64,000 nucleotides of DNA from an uncultured Acetobacteraceae bacterium (GTDB lineage: Bacteria; Pseudomonadota; Alphaproteobacteria; Acetobacterales; Acetobacteraceae). Positions 18,054 to 26,234 of this stretch are shown here, piece after piece. The position numbers and the translations under genes were made by a program. How positions within the stretch are numbered: the stretch's first letter is position 1; each line of letters starts with the position of its first letter. The stretch spans positions 1-64,000 of the forward strand of contig CAIRCM010000008.1 of assembly GCA_903877125.1 (NCBI GenBank), written 5' to 3'. The notes beneath the pieces were generated by a model that worked only from the letters and a program-made list of their open reading frames with translations, was not told the DNA's origin and ran no database searches.

Positions 18054-18617
18054 ATGCGCGAACCCGGCGGCAAACGCGAACGCATCAAGCAGGAGGCGAT
18101 CCGCCTGTTCGCCGAACGGGGGGTCGAGGCCGTGTCGGTCCGCGATATCGCCGCCGCATGCGATATGAAGGCGCCGAACCTCTACGCCCACTTCGCCTCC
18201 AAGGAGGCACTGGCGTGGGACCTCTTCCGCGACGGCTACGCTGAGTACGGCGATATTCTGGCGGCCGAGACCGCCGGCACCGCGCCGTTCCGCACCCGCC
18301 TGGATCGGCTGATGCGGGCGATCTGCCGTCTGCACGATACCGACAACGATCGATTTCGCTTTCTGGTGATGACCCAGCACGGCTACCTCGCCAACGTGCC
18401 GCGCGATGAGCGCAACCCCGTGGAAGTCATCTGTCGCGCCGTCGCCTCGGCGATGGAGGCGGGGGAGATCCCCAAACGGGAACCGGAACTGATGGCACTG
18501 GCCGTCATCGGGATCATCGTCCAGCCCGCGACCGCCCGGCTGTATGGCCGGCTGACCGGCGGGCTGACCGAACGTGCCGACGAACTTGTCGCGATGGCCT
18601 GGAGGGCCCTGTCATGA
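18054..18617 (+). CDS. TetR family transcriptional regulator
   Basis: A 187-residue repressor with the N-terminal TetR helix-turn-helix at about residues 8-55 (RIKQEAIRLFAERGVEAVSV, RDIAAACDMKAPNLYAHFAS) and an all-helical ligand-binding domain of unknown ligand. The perfect palindrome 13 bases upstream suggests autoregulation. Its stop overlaps the start of the LplT-Aas gene in ATGA, so regulator and lipid enzyme are one operon; an acyl chain or acyl-CoA ligand is a reasonable guess but only inferred. Confidence 0.92.
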   Translation: MREPGGKRERIKQEAIRLFAERGVEAVSVRDIAAACDMKAPNLYAHFASKEALAWDLFRDGYAEYGDILAAETAGTAPFRTRLDRLMRAICRLHDTDNDRFRFLVMTQHGYLANVPRDERNPVEVICRAVASAMEAGEIPKREPELMALAVIGIIVQPATARLYGRLTGGLTERADELVAMAWRALS

Positions 18618-21600
18618 ACGATGAAGCGCATCCGCTCACGCTGCTGACTTCGCGCCGGTTGTGGCCGTTGGCGCTCACCCAGGCCTGTGGGGCGTTGAAC
18701 GACAATATCGTGAAGAACGCGATGGTGGTCCTGGCACTGTTCCAACTCGGGCAGGGCGGCGCGGGGCTGTCGGCGTTGGCCGGGGCGTTGTTCATCTTCC
18801 CCTACATCCTGTTGTCCGCGACCGGCGGTCAGATCGCCGACCGGTTCGCGAAGGATCGGGTGATCCTGGCTTACAAGCTGGCGGAGGTCGTGCTGATGCT
18901 GGCCGCCGGGGCGGCTTTCCTGAGCCAGAGCATTCCGGCGCTGCTTACGGTCCTGGTAGGGCTGGGCACGCAGGCGGCGGTGTTCGGTCCGGTAAAATAC
19001 GGCATTCTACCCGAGCAATTGGAGGAACATGAACTCGTCGCCGGCAATGGGGCGATCGAGGCGGCGACGTTCCTGGCAATCGTCGCCGGCACCGTGGCCG
19101 GCGTGGAGTTCATGCACCTGCCGCATGGGACGGCGATCGTGGCCGCCGTCGGGGTGATGCTCTCGCTGGTCGGGTTGTTCGCGGCGAGCCGGGTGTTGCC
19201 GGTGCCGGCCGCCGATCCGGCGCTGCGGGTTGGGTGGAACATCCTCGGTGAGAGCTGGGCGCTGTTGCGCGTGGCCCAAGGTCAGCGGGCGATCTGGCTG
19301 TGTCTGCTGGCGATCAGTTGGTTCTGGACCATCGGCGCGACCTTGCTGACCGAATTCGCGATCGTCGCTCGCGACACATTGCACGCCGACAGTTCGGTGC
19401 TGGGCCTGTTGCTCACCGTCTTCGCGGTGGGGGTCGGGTTCGGTTCGATCGGCTGCGCGCGGCTGTTGCATGGGGAGGTCTCGCCGCGGCACGTCCCGTT
19501 CGCGGCCTTCGGCATCTCGCTGTTCTGCTGGGATTTCGCGCATGCCGCAGGGGCGGCGGGGACATTGCCCGACGTTTGGGCGGTGCTGGTGTCGTTCCAG
19601 GGCTGGCGGATGCTGGCCGATCTGGCACTGTTGGCGGCCTGCGGCGGGATTTTCTCGGTCCCGCTTTACGCGATCATTCAGGAAAATGCGGCGCCGGCGG
19701 AGCGGTCGCGGATGGTGGCGGCCAACAACATCATGAACGGGCTGTTCATGGTGGCCGGCGCCGGCGGGGCGGCCGTGCTGGCGATGCTGGGGTTCAGCCC
19801 GCCGGGGGTGCTGACGATCGCGGCGTTGGCCAATCTGGCCGTTGCCTGCTGGATCGTCCGTATCCTGCCGCAGGAGACCTATCGCGCGGCGTTCCGCTGG
19901 TATTTCGAAACTTTCCATGGCGTCGAAGTGCATGGTCTGACGAACTACCGGGCGGCGGGGCAGCGGGTGGTGATCGTGTCAAACCATCAATCCTACATGG
20001 ACGCCTGCCTGATCGCATCCTTTATGCCGGATAGCCCGACCTTCGCGATTCACTCGTCGCAGATCAGCAAGTGGTATGTGAAACCGTTCATCGCCGCCGT
20101 CGACGTCTTCCCCGTCGACGTGCAATCGCCGTTCGCCATCAAACGCATGGTCGAGGCGGTGCGGGATCACGGCCGCAAGCTGATGATCTTCCCGGAGGGG
20201 CGGCTGACCAAGACCGGTGCGCTGATGAAGGTCTACGAGGGGGCCGGATTGGTTGCCGACAAGGCGGGCGCCAAAATTCTGCCGGTGGTGGTGGAGGGGC
20301 TGCAATTCTCCAAACTCAGCCATATGGGCGCGAAGCAGCGGGTGCGGTGGTTTCCGCGGCTGAAGCTGACCATCCTGCCGCCGGTCGATCTGACGCCGCC
20401 CGAGGCCGACGTGCTGCCGCCGCGCAAACGGCGGGAGGCGATCGGGCGGGCGTTGCAGGACGTAATGGTGGACGCGGTATTCCGCAGCAAGAACGTCGAC
20501 CGCACCCTGTTCGCCGCGCTGCTCGACGCTCGGGCGTCGCATGGCGGGAAGACGCTGATCGCCGAGGACGTTCAGCGGCGGCCGATTTCCTACGACCGGA
20601 TGCTGCTGGGCGCGGCCGCGGTCGGTCGGCAACTGCCGGTCGGTTATGTCGGACTGATGCTGCCGAACGCCAATGCGACCCTGGTGGCGTTTCTGGGGTT
20701 GCAGGCCTTCGGGGCGGTGCCGTGCATGCTGAATTTCTCCGCCGGTGCCGATGCGATGCTGTCGGCCTGTGCCGCCGCCGGGGTCCGGACCGTGGTGTCC
20801 AGCCGGGCATTCGTGGAGAAAGGGAAGCTGGGGCCGGTCGTCACGCGGATGGAAAAAGCGGTTGGGTTCGTGTGGCTGGAGGACATGCGGGCTTCGATCG
20901 GCCCGCTCGCGAAGCTGCGTGCGAAATGGGACGCTTGGTTCCCTCGGCGGCTGCCGGGTGCGAAGACCGATCCTAATGGTGCGGCGGTGGTGCTGTTCAC
21001 CAGCGGGTCGGAGGGGCGGCCGAAAGGCGTGGTGTTGAGCCACCGCCAGTTGCTGTCCAACGTGGCGCAGCTGTCGTCGGTGATCGACTTCCACGGCGGC
21101 GACATTCTGTTCAACGCGATGCCGGTGTTTCACAGCTTCGGGCTGACGGGCGGGACGATCGTGCCGCTGCTGTCGGGCGTGCGGACGTTTCATTATCCGA
21201 GCCCGCTGCATTACCGGATCGTACCGGGTCTGATCTACGATACCGATGCGACAATTTGCTTCGGCACCGACACATTTTTGAACGGTTGGGCACGGTTCGC
21301 GCATCCCTATGATTTCTATGCCATGCGATACATTTTCGCCGGGGCGGAGAAAGTGCGGGAGGAAACCAAGCGGCTGTTCGCCGATCGGTTCGGGGTGCGG
21401 ATATTGGAGGGATACGGTGCGACCGAAACCGCGCCGGCCTTGGCGATGAACACCGCGATGCATTGCCGGTCCGGCTCCGTGGGGCGCTTCCTGCCGGGTA
21501 TCGATTACCGGGTGGACCCGGTTGCGGGTGTGGAAAACGGCGGCCGGCTGTTCGTTCGCGGACCGAACGTGATGCTGGGCTATCTGCGCGATGTCGCGCC

Positions 21601-22018
21601 GGGGGTCTTGGAAGCGCCGGAAGGTGGCTGGTACGACACCGGGGATATCGTTGCCGTCGATGCGGACGGATTCGTTTCGATCCAAGGGCGGGCGAAGCGG
21701 TTCGCCAAAATCGGGGGAGAGATGGTGTCGATGACGGCGGCGGAGAGTCTGGTCGGCGCGGTGTGGCCGGGCGAACTTTTCGCGGTGGTCGCGGTTCCGG
21801 ACGCGCGGAAGGGGGAGGCCTTGGTTCTGGTCACCGCTCGGGTTGGGGCCGATGTTCGCGATTTGCTGGCGCATGCCCGCGACAGCGGCGTACCCGAGAT
21901 CATGGTGCCGCGAACGCTGGTCATGGTCGACGCGGTGCCGGTGCTTGGGACAGGAAAGGTGGATTATCCCGCGGTGACAGCGCTGGTCTCGGCGCGGGCA
22001 CTGACATCGGTGAGATAG
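18614..22018 (+). CDS. aas: LplT-Aas fusion: lysophospholipid transporter, acyltransferase and acyl-ACP synthetase
   Basis: A 1134-residue three-domain protein for reacylating lysophospholipids. Residues about 10-405 form an MFS transporter (LplT-like, starting SRRLWPLALTQACGALNDNI). Residues about 410-600 form a PlsC-type acyltransferase with NHQSYMDA (His458 in the HX4D motif) and IFPEGRLTKTG. Residues about 625-1130 form an AMP-forming acyl ligase with FTSGSEGRPKGVVLSH (from about 795), GYGATETAP and YDTGDIVAVDADGFVSIQGRAKRFAKIGGE (two consecutive blocks). In E. coli LplT and Aas are separate proteins; the fusion is a known arrangement elsewhere. It is coupled by ATGA overlap to the TetR gene. 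Confidence 0.93.
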   Translation: MNDEAHPLTLLTSRRLWPLALTQACGALNDNIVKNAMVVLALFQLGQGGAGLSALAGALFIFPYILLSATGGQIADRFAKDRVILAYKLAEVVLMLAAGAAFLSQSIPALLTVLVGLGTQAAVFGPVKYGILPEQLEEHELVAGNGAIEAATFLAIVAGTVAGVEFMHLPHGTAIVAAVGVMLSLVGLFAASRVLPVPAADPALRVGWNILGESWALLRVAQGQRAIWLCLLAISWFWTIGATLLTEFAIVARDTLHADSSVLGLLLTVFAVGVGFGSIGCARLLHGEVSPRHVPFAAFGISLFCWDFAHAAGAAGTLPDVWAVLVSFQGWRMLADLALLAACGGIFSVPLYAIIQENAAPAERSRMVAANNIMNGLFMVAGAGGAAVLAMLGFSPPGVLTIAALANLAVACWIVRILPQETYRAAFRWYFETFHGVEVHGLTNYRAAGQRVVIVSNHQSYMDACLIASFMPDSPTFAIHSSQISKWYVKPFIAAVDVFPVDVQSPFAIKRMVEAVRDHGRKLMIFPEGRLTKTGALMKVYEGAGLVADKAGAKILPVVVEGLQFSKLSHMGAKQRVRWFPRLKLTILPPVDLTPPEADVLPPRKRREAIGRALQDVMVDAVFRSKNVDRTLFAALLDARASHGGKTLIAEDVQRRPISYDRMLLGAAAVGRQLPVGYVGLMLPNANATLVAFLGLQAFGAVPCMLNFSAGADAMLSACAAAGVRTVVSSRAFVEKGKLGPVVTRMEKAVGFVWLEDMRASIGPLAKLRAKWDAWFPRRLPGAKTDPNGAAVVLFTSGSEGRPKGVVLSHRQLLSNVAQLSSVIDFHGGDILFNAMPVFHSFGLTGGTIVPLLSGVRTFHYPSPLHYRIVPGLIYDTDATICFGTDTFLNGWARFAHPYDFYAMRYIFAGAEKVREETKRLFADRFGVRILEGYGATETAPALAMNTAMHCRSGSVGRFLPGIDYRVDPVAGVENGGRLFVRGPNVMLGYLRDVAPGVLEAPEGGWYDTGDIVAVDADGFVSIQGRAKRFAKIGGEMVSMTAAESLVGAVWPGELFAVVAVPDARKGEALVLVTARVGADVRDLLAHARDSGVPEIMVPRTLVMVDAVPVLGTGKVDYPAVTALVSARALTSVR

Positions 22019-22115
22019 GTACATACACGCAGTCGTATTGAGCTGCGAATAATCGTCCCCATGTCCTGGATACGGGCTGCGCATTTCGTCGTGGCCCTGC
22101 CAGGAGCAATAAATC

Positions 22116-22298
22116 ATGGACAAGAATCGGATTATCGGTGCGGCCAAGGAAGCCAAAGGCGCGGTGAAGCAAGCGGTGGGTTCGGCGACCGGCGATGCGA
22201 AATTGCAGGCCGAAGGCCGGGCGGAAAAGGCCGAAGGCAAGGTGCAGAACGCGATCGGTGGCTTGAACGACGCCGTACGCGAAGCGACGAAGCGATAA
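22116..22298 (+). CDS. CsbD family stress protein
   Basis: A 60-residue hydrophilic, Ala/Lys/Glu-rich protein (MDKNRIIGAAKEAKGAVKQA, then QAEGRAEKAEGKVQNAIGG) that matches the CsbD family. Such proteins accumulate under general stress in several bacteria; the biochemical role is not known. A CAGGAG ribosome binding site lies 9 bases before the ATG. A 55-codon membrane protein gene follows 31 bases later. Confidence 0.88.
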   Translation: MDKNRIIGAAKEAKGAVKQAVGSATGDAKLQAEGRAEKAEGKVQNAIGGLNDAVREATKR

Positions 22299-22329
22299 AT
22301 CCCATCGTTCTCAATCTGGAGGATTTGTC

Positions 22330-22497
22330 ATGGGCATAATTTTGTTCATCGTTGTCATCCTGCTGATCTTTGGTGGCGGTGGCGGGTATTACGCCCACAG
22401 CCGCTACGGCGGTGCGGGCCTCGGCGGCGTGCTTGGGACGCTGTTGGTCATCGTGCTGATTTTCTGGCTGGTAGGCGGGATGGGTTACTACCGCTGA
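22330..22497 (+). CDS. Small two-helix membrane protein (DUF3309-like)
   Basis: A 55-residue protein with an N-terminal hydrophobic helix (MGIILFIVVILLIFGGGGG), a short polar link with YYAHSRYGGAG, and a second helix (VLGTLLVIVLIFWLVGG) ending MGYYR. This matches the DUF3309 pattern of tiny membrane proteins. GGAGG lies 7 bases before the ATG. It directly follows csbD, so both are probably cotranscribed stress genes. Function unknown. Confidence 0.75.
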   Translation: MGIILFIVVILLIFGGGGGYYAHSRYGGAGLGGVLGTLLVIVLIFWLVGGMGYYR

Positions 22498-22508
22498 GCA
22501 GTGCGACA

Positions 22509-22534
22509 GCCGGCAGCCCGATCGGCCTGCCGGC
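22509..22534 (+). terminator. Hairpin after the small membrane protein gene
   Basis: GCCGGCAG (22509-22516), a 10-base loop and CTGCCGGC (22527-22534) form a perfect 8-bp stem 11 bases after the stop codon. There is no T-run, so termination is only likely. The rest of the gap to dapA (22535-22651) shows nothing else. Confidence 0.45.
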
Positions 22535-22651
22535 ATTCGCCATCGGCCGCCTTGACCGCTGCCCCGTACGCCCGGCGCGCCAGCCCTTGCGACGCCGCCG
22601 CCACACGCCTAGTTTGCCGCTTTCGCCAAACAGAAGGCTCGGGAGAGTATC

Positions 22652-23527
22652 ATGTTCAAGGGATCGCTCGTCGCATTGATTACCCCCATGCGAGATGACG
22701 GATCGCTCGACGAGAAAGCCTACGCTGAATTCGTGGATTGGCAGATCAGCGAAGGCACGCAGGGACTGATCCCGGTCGGCACAACCGGCGAAAGCCCAAC
22801 CCTGTCGCATGCCGAACACCATCGGGTGACCGAAATCGCGATCGAGGTCTCCAAGGGCCGTGTGCCTGTCATCGCCGGCTGCGGCTCCAACAGCACCGAG
22901 GAAGCGATCTCCCTGACCCGTCACGCCAAGGAAGCCGGCGCGGACGCGGCGCTGATCGTCTCCCCCTACTACAACAAGCCAACGCAGGAGGGGCTGTATC
23001 TCCACTTCAAGGCCATCGCCGACGCGGTGGACCTGCCCATCATCCTGTACAACATCCCCGGCCGCAGCATCGTCGACATCAGCGTCGAGACGATGGCACG
23101 TCTGGCCAAGCACAAGAATATCATCGGCGTGAAGGACTGCACCCCCCTCAATCGCCCGATCCAGCAGCGGCTGGCGATTGGGGAGCATTTCTGCCAGTTG
23201 TCCGGGGAAGACGGGACGGCCCTGGCGTTCAACGCTTCGGGTGGCCATGGCTGCATCAGCGTCACCGCCAACGTCGCCCCCCGCCTGTGCCGCCAGATGC
23301 AGGACGCATGGTTCGATGGGCGGATCAAGGAGGCGATGGCCATCCAGGACCGCCTCACCCCGCTGCATGACGCCCTGTTCAGCGAAACCAGCCCCGGGCC
23401 AGTCAAATACGCTGCCTCCCTGCTCGGCAAGACGTCCAACCGCTGCCGCCTGCCGCTGGCACCGCCCGGTGACGCCACGAAGGACCGGGTGCGCGCGGCG
23501 ATGACGGCCGTCGGGCTGTTGAACTAA
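22652..23527 (+). CDS. dapA: 4-hydroxy-tetrahydrodipicolinate synthase
   Basis: DapA condenses pyruvate with aspartate semialdehyde in lysine and diaminopimelate synthesis. The 291-residue TIM-barrel protein has the substrate motif VGTTGESPTLSHAEH, the catalytic Tyr in VSPYYNKPTQEG, YNIPGRS and the Schiff-base Lys in NIIGVKDCT. Length and order are typical. smpB follows after 27 bases, a common neighbour in alphaproteobacteria. GGGAGAG upstream of the ATG serves as ribosome binding site. Confidence 0.96.
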   Translation: MFKGSLVALITPMRDDGSLDEKAYAEFVDWQISEGTQGLIPVGTTGESPTLSHAEHHRVTEIAIEVSKGRVPVIAGCGSNSTEEAISLTRHAKEAGADAALIVSPYYNKPTQEGLYLHFKAIADAVDLPIILYNIPGRSIVDISVETMARLAKHKNIIGVKDCTPLNRPIQQRLAIGEHFCQLSGEDGTALAFNASGGHGCISVTANVAPRLCRQMQDAWFDGRIKEAMAIQDRLTPLHDALFSETSPGPVKYAASLLGKTSNRCRLPLAPPGDATKDRVRAAMTAVGLLN

Positions 23528-23554
23528 CCCGCGCGACCGCCTACGTCCACTCGC

Positions 23555-24043
23555 ATGGCAGAGACGAAATCGAAGAAAGGCCTGATCTCGCACGGCCTCG
23601 CCGCGCAGAACCGCAAGGCCCGCTACGACTACACGATCAAGGAAACGGTCGAGGCCGGAATCGTGCTGAAAGGGCCGGAGGTCAAATCCCTCCGGCTTGG
23701 CCGCGCGACACTGACCGAAGCCTGGGCCGGCGAACGGGACGGGGAGATGTTCCTCTTCAACGTCTACATCCCCGAATACCAGGGCGGCGTGCTGTCGCGG
23801 TTCGAGCCTCGGGCACCGCGCAAACTGCTGCTGAAAAAGAAGCAGATCGACAGTTTGCTGGGCCAGATCGCCCGGCAGGGTAATTCCGTGGTGCCGCTGG
23901 ATATCCACTTCAACGACGAAGGCCGTGCGAAAGTGCTGCTTGGCGTGGGCGAGGGCCGAAAAAAATCCGACAAGCGCCAGGCGATCGCCGCGCGCGATTG
24001 GGCACGGGACAAGGCGCGCTTGATGAGTTCGCGCCGGCAGTGA
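23555..24043 (+). CDS. smpB: SsrA-binding protein SmpB
   Basis: SmpB binds tmRNA and brings it to stalled ribosomes for trans-translation. The 162-residue protein shows the family core NRKARYDYTIKETVEAGIVL, KGPEVKSLRLGRATLTEAWA, PRKLLLKKKQIDSLLG and the basic C-terminal tail KRQAIAARDWARDKARLM. tmRNA itself is not seen next to it. The start follows dapA closely, and the molybdopterin gene begins 13 bases after the stop. Confidence 0.96.
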   Translation: MAETKSKKGLISHGLAAQNRKARYDYTIKETVEAGIVLKGPEVKSLRLGRATLTEAWAGERDGEMFLFNVYIPEYQGGVLSRFEPRAPRKLLLKKKQIDSLLGQIARQGNSVVPLDIHFNDEGRAKVLLGVGEGRKKSDKRQAIAARDWARDKARLMSSRRQ

Positions 24044-24056
24044 GGAGGGAGGCAGG

Positions 24057-24725
24057 ATGGCCGACGACGACGCCACACCGACCGGTACGCTGAACGAAAA
24101 GCTGATCGAGGCCAAGCAGGGCTGGGCCCGAGACGGACGCTTGTTGACAGGCACCACCGCCGACCCCGCACGCGACCGGTTGCCGCCCGGACAGCGCCTG
24201 GTCCGCGATTGGCCAGTTCTCGACCTCGGAGCCGAACCGGATGTAACGGCGGAGAAATTCCGCCTCGATCTCGACGGGGCGGTGGAAAACCGCCTAAGCC
24301 TTCGCCTTGACGACTACATGGCGTTGCCGATGGTCGAGAGTGTGTCCGACATGCATTGCGTGACGCAATGGTCTCGCTACGATAACCATTGGAAGGGGGT
24401 TTCCGCGCGGACCATCCTCGACATGGTGCGGCCCCAGAAGGAAGCCAGACACGTCATCTTCCATTCGTTCGATGGCTACACGACCAATATCCGGCTGGAT
24501 CAGTTCGACCAGTCCGACGTGTATCTGGTGCACGAATGGGAGGGAAAACCGATCAACCGGGCGCATGGGGGGCCAGTGAGAATGCTGGTGCCCCGGCTGT
24601 ATTTGTGGAAGTCGGCGAAATGGCTGCGACGGATTCAGTTTACCATCAGCGATCACCCCGGTTTCTGGGAAACCCGCGGCTATCACAACAACGCCGATCC
24701 CTGGTTGGAGGAGCGTTATGGCTGA
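24057..24725 (+). CDS. Molybdopterin-dependent oxidoreductase, sulfite-oxidase/MsrP-like
   Basis: A 222-residue protein of the SUOX-type molybdopterin fold, without a signal peptide and without a haem domain. The segment VSDMHCVTQWSRYDNHWKG places Cys101 as the likely molybdenum ligand; VHEWEGKPINRAHGGPVRML and KSAKWLRRIQF follow the family pattern. Unlike MsrP it has no Tat signal, so it is predicted to be cytoplasmic. Its electron donor and substrate are unknown. It is followed after 20 bases by a glutathione-peroxidase-like gene, suggesting a redox-linked operon. Confidence 0.85.
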   Translation: MADDDATPTGTLNEKLIEAKQGWARDGRLLTGTTADPARDRLPPGQRLVRDWPVLDLGAEPDVTAEKFRLDLDGAVENRLSLRLDDYMALPMVESVSDMHCVTQWSRYDNHWKGVSARTILDMVRPQKEARHVIFHSFDGYTTNIRLDQFDQSDVYLVHEWEGKPINRAHGGPVRMLVPRLYLWKSAKWLRRIQFTISDHPGFWETRGYHNNADPWLEERYG

Positions 24726-24745
24726 CATTGTTGGGAGGAACCGCA

Positions 24746-25228
24746 ATGGCTGACGATCCACGGGCGTGGGATTTCGGATTTCCGTCGATCGATGGCGGGC
24801 ACCTGGATTTCGCCGAGTTGAAGGGCAGGGTCCTTCTGGTGGTGAATACCGCGAGCTTCTGCGGCTACACCTATCAGTACGATGCCTTGGAGAAACTGCA
24901 CACCACGCGGCAGGCCCAGGGCCTGACGGTAATCGGCGTCCCCAGTCAGGATTTCAATCAGGAGTCGGCCGAAAACGCCACGGTCAAAACCTTCTGCGAA
25001 ACGCGGTTCGGCATCGATTTTCCTCTGGCGGGCGTGTCGCACGTGAAGGGGCCGCAAGCGGCTCCGTTCTATGCCTGGGTCAAGCAGGTGCGCGGCTGGG
25101 AACCATTATGGAATTTCAACAAAGTACTGATCGGGCGCGACGGTTCGATCGCCGGCACGTTCGGCTCGGGGGACGAGCCGGAGGGGCCTGCGGTTGGCAA
25201 GGCCATCGCAGCGGCGCTTGCAGCATGA
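24746..25228 (+). CDS. Cysteine glutathione peroxidase-like protein
   Basis: A 160-residue thiol peroxidase of the GPx family, which reduces hydroperoxides with thioredoxin or glutathione. The peroxidatic Cys39 sits in VVNTASFCGYTYQYDALEKL, corresponding to the selenocysteine/cysteine position. GVPSQDFNQES and LWNFNKVLIGRDG correspond to the active-site Gln and Trp regions. A GGGAGG ribosome binding site precedes this ATG. The stop overlaps the next start (ATGA). No signal peptide is seen. Confidence 0.88.
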   Translation: MADDPRAWDFGFPSIDGGHLDFAELKGRVLLVVNTASFCGYTYQYDALEKLHTTRQAQGLTVIGVPSQDFNQESAENATVKTFCETRFGIDFPLAGVSHVKGPQAAPFYAWVKQVRGWEPLWNFNKVLIGRDGSIAGTFGSGDEPEGPAVGKAIAAALAA

Positions 25229-26046
25229 GCGACGACCGCAAGGCCCGTATCAAACAGGATTTCATCGACGCCCGGGGATACTGGAGCTGGGGTTGGGATC
25301 CGCTGTTGGACATGGCACCCGATTATTTCGCCGCCTATGCGAAATTGTCGTCGGTGCCATGGAAGCCGGGCAGCGTGCTGTCGCCGAAGGTGAAGGAGCT
25401 GCTGTACATCGCCATCGACTCGTCGACGACGCATATGTACGAGCCGGGATTGCGGATCCATATCCGTAACGCATTGGGCTACGGCGCCACGCGGGACGAG
25501 ATCATGGAGGTGATGCAGCTGACGTCGGTGCTGGGCGTGCACACGGTGACGATGGGCGTGCCGGCGTTGCTGGACGCGATGCGCGCGGCTGGGCAGGAGA
25601 TGCCGGCATCTGAACTGACGCCGGAACAGAAACGCCTGAAGGACGAATTCATCGCCGCCCGCGGCTACTGGTCGGAAACCTGGGACAAGGTCCTGACCCT
25701 GTCGCCGGATTATTTCGAAGCCTATACCGAATTTTCCTCCGTTCCGTGGAAGTATGGGACGCTGGAGCCGAAGATTAAAGAGTTCGTCTATATCGCCATC
25801 GACAGTGCCACCACTCATCTGCATGAGTCAGGGACCCGGATCCACATGGCGAACGCGCTGAAGCTGGGTGCGACCCCGGCGGAGATCATGGAGGTTCTTG
25901 CGCTGACGTCTGTTCTGGGTGTGCATACAATGGCAGTCGGCGTTCCCGCTCTGCTCGCCGAATTGAAGCGAGCGAGCAGAAAACCAAGTCTTAGCAACGC
26001 CAGGAGGACCAGCCCCCGAGTAAAACCGACCCGGAGGCTGGCCTGA
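25225..26046 (+). CDS. Tandem carboxymuconolactone-decarboxylase-fold protein
   Basis: A 273-residue protein made of two similar halves (about residues 5-125 and 134-250). Each contains DFIDARGYWS or EFIAARGYWS, a YFxAYxxxSSVPWK segment, YIAIDSxTTH and a GATxxEIMEVxxLTSVLGVHT segment. Both halves lack the CxxC pair used by AhpD-type peroxidase partners, so redox chemistry is uncertain. The ATG overlaps the GPx stop. The tail after residue 250 is basic and low in complexity. Function unknown; probably part of the same redox operon. Confidence 0.82.
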   Translation: MSDDRKARIKQDFIDARGYWSWGWDPLLDMAPDYFAAYAKLSSVPWKPGSVLSPKVKELLYIAIDSSTTHMYEPGLRIHIRNALGYGATRDEIMEVMQLTSVLGVHTVTMGVPALLDAMRAAGQEMPASELTPEQKRLKDEFIAARGYWSETWDKVLTLSPDYFEAYTEFSSVPWKYGTLEPKIKEFVYIAIDSATTHLHESGTRIHMANALKLGATPAEIMEVLALTSVLGVHTMAVGVPALLAELKRASRKPSLSNARRTSPRVKPTRRLA

Positions 26047-26048
26047 CC

Positions 26049-26132
26049 CTACTTCCGGCCGATGTAGATGTTGACGGTAACCGTCAACCCTACTACAACC
26101 ATTAGCAGGAGCCAGGGATGGATGGTGACCAT
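26049..26132 (-). CDS. Tiny hydrophobic membrane ORF, 27 residues
   Basis: A 27-codon frame starts ATG at 26132 with a consensus AGGAGG six bases upstream, and ends TAG. The product starts MVTIHPWLLLMVVVGLTVT, then NIYIGRK, giving one membrane-spanning helix with a polar, basic end. It lies on the minus strand beyond the serine hydrolase gene and converges head-on with the CMD gene, whose stop is 3 bases away. I do not recognise it. Translation is inferred from the ribosome binding site and hydrophobic composition. Confidence 0.55.
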   Translation of the reverse strand: MVTIHPWLLLMVVVGLTVTVNIYIGRK

Positions 26133-26192
26133 CTGGTTCCTCCTGTGTTGCGGCGGCTGGACCATCCGGCCGCCGCTTTCGCTTATAGCGAC

Positions 26193-26219
26193 GAGAGGTT
26201 AACCAAAGGTTAACGTCTC
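26193..26219. terminator. Stem-loop between the tiny ORF and the serine hydrolase
   Basis: GAGAGGTTAACC (26193-26204), AAA, GGTTAACGTCTC (26208-26219) form a 12-bp stem with one mismatch; CTTTTT follows 6 bases later on the plus strand. It lies just past the stop of the serine hydrolase (minus strand) and could stop plus-strand transcription from the CMD operon. Confidence 0.5.
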
Positions 26220-26234
26220 GGCGGCTTTTTCGAC

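Noticed and set aside
19979-22240. 753-codon minus-strand open frame opposite the LplT-Aas gene
   Set aside because: Shadow of the AMP-ligase and acyltransferase domains; no domain, and it also runs over csbD.
24044-24056. Possible tmRNA (ssrA) next to smpB
   Set aside because: The gap is 13 bases; no tRNA-like ends or tag sequence nearby.
26070-26088. GTTGACGGTAACCGTCAAC inverted repeat
   Set aside because: It lies inside the tiny membrane ORF and could be codon-driven; kept as part of that ORF rather than a separate site.
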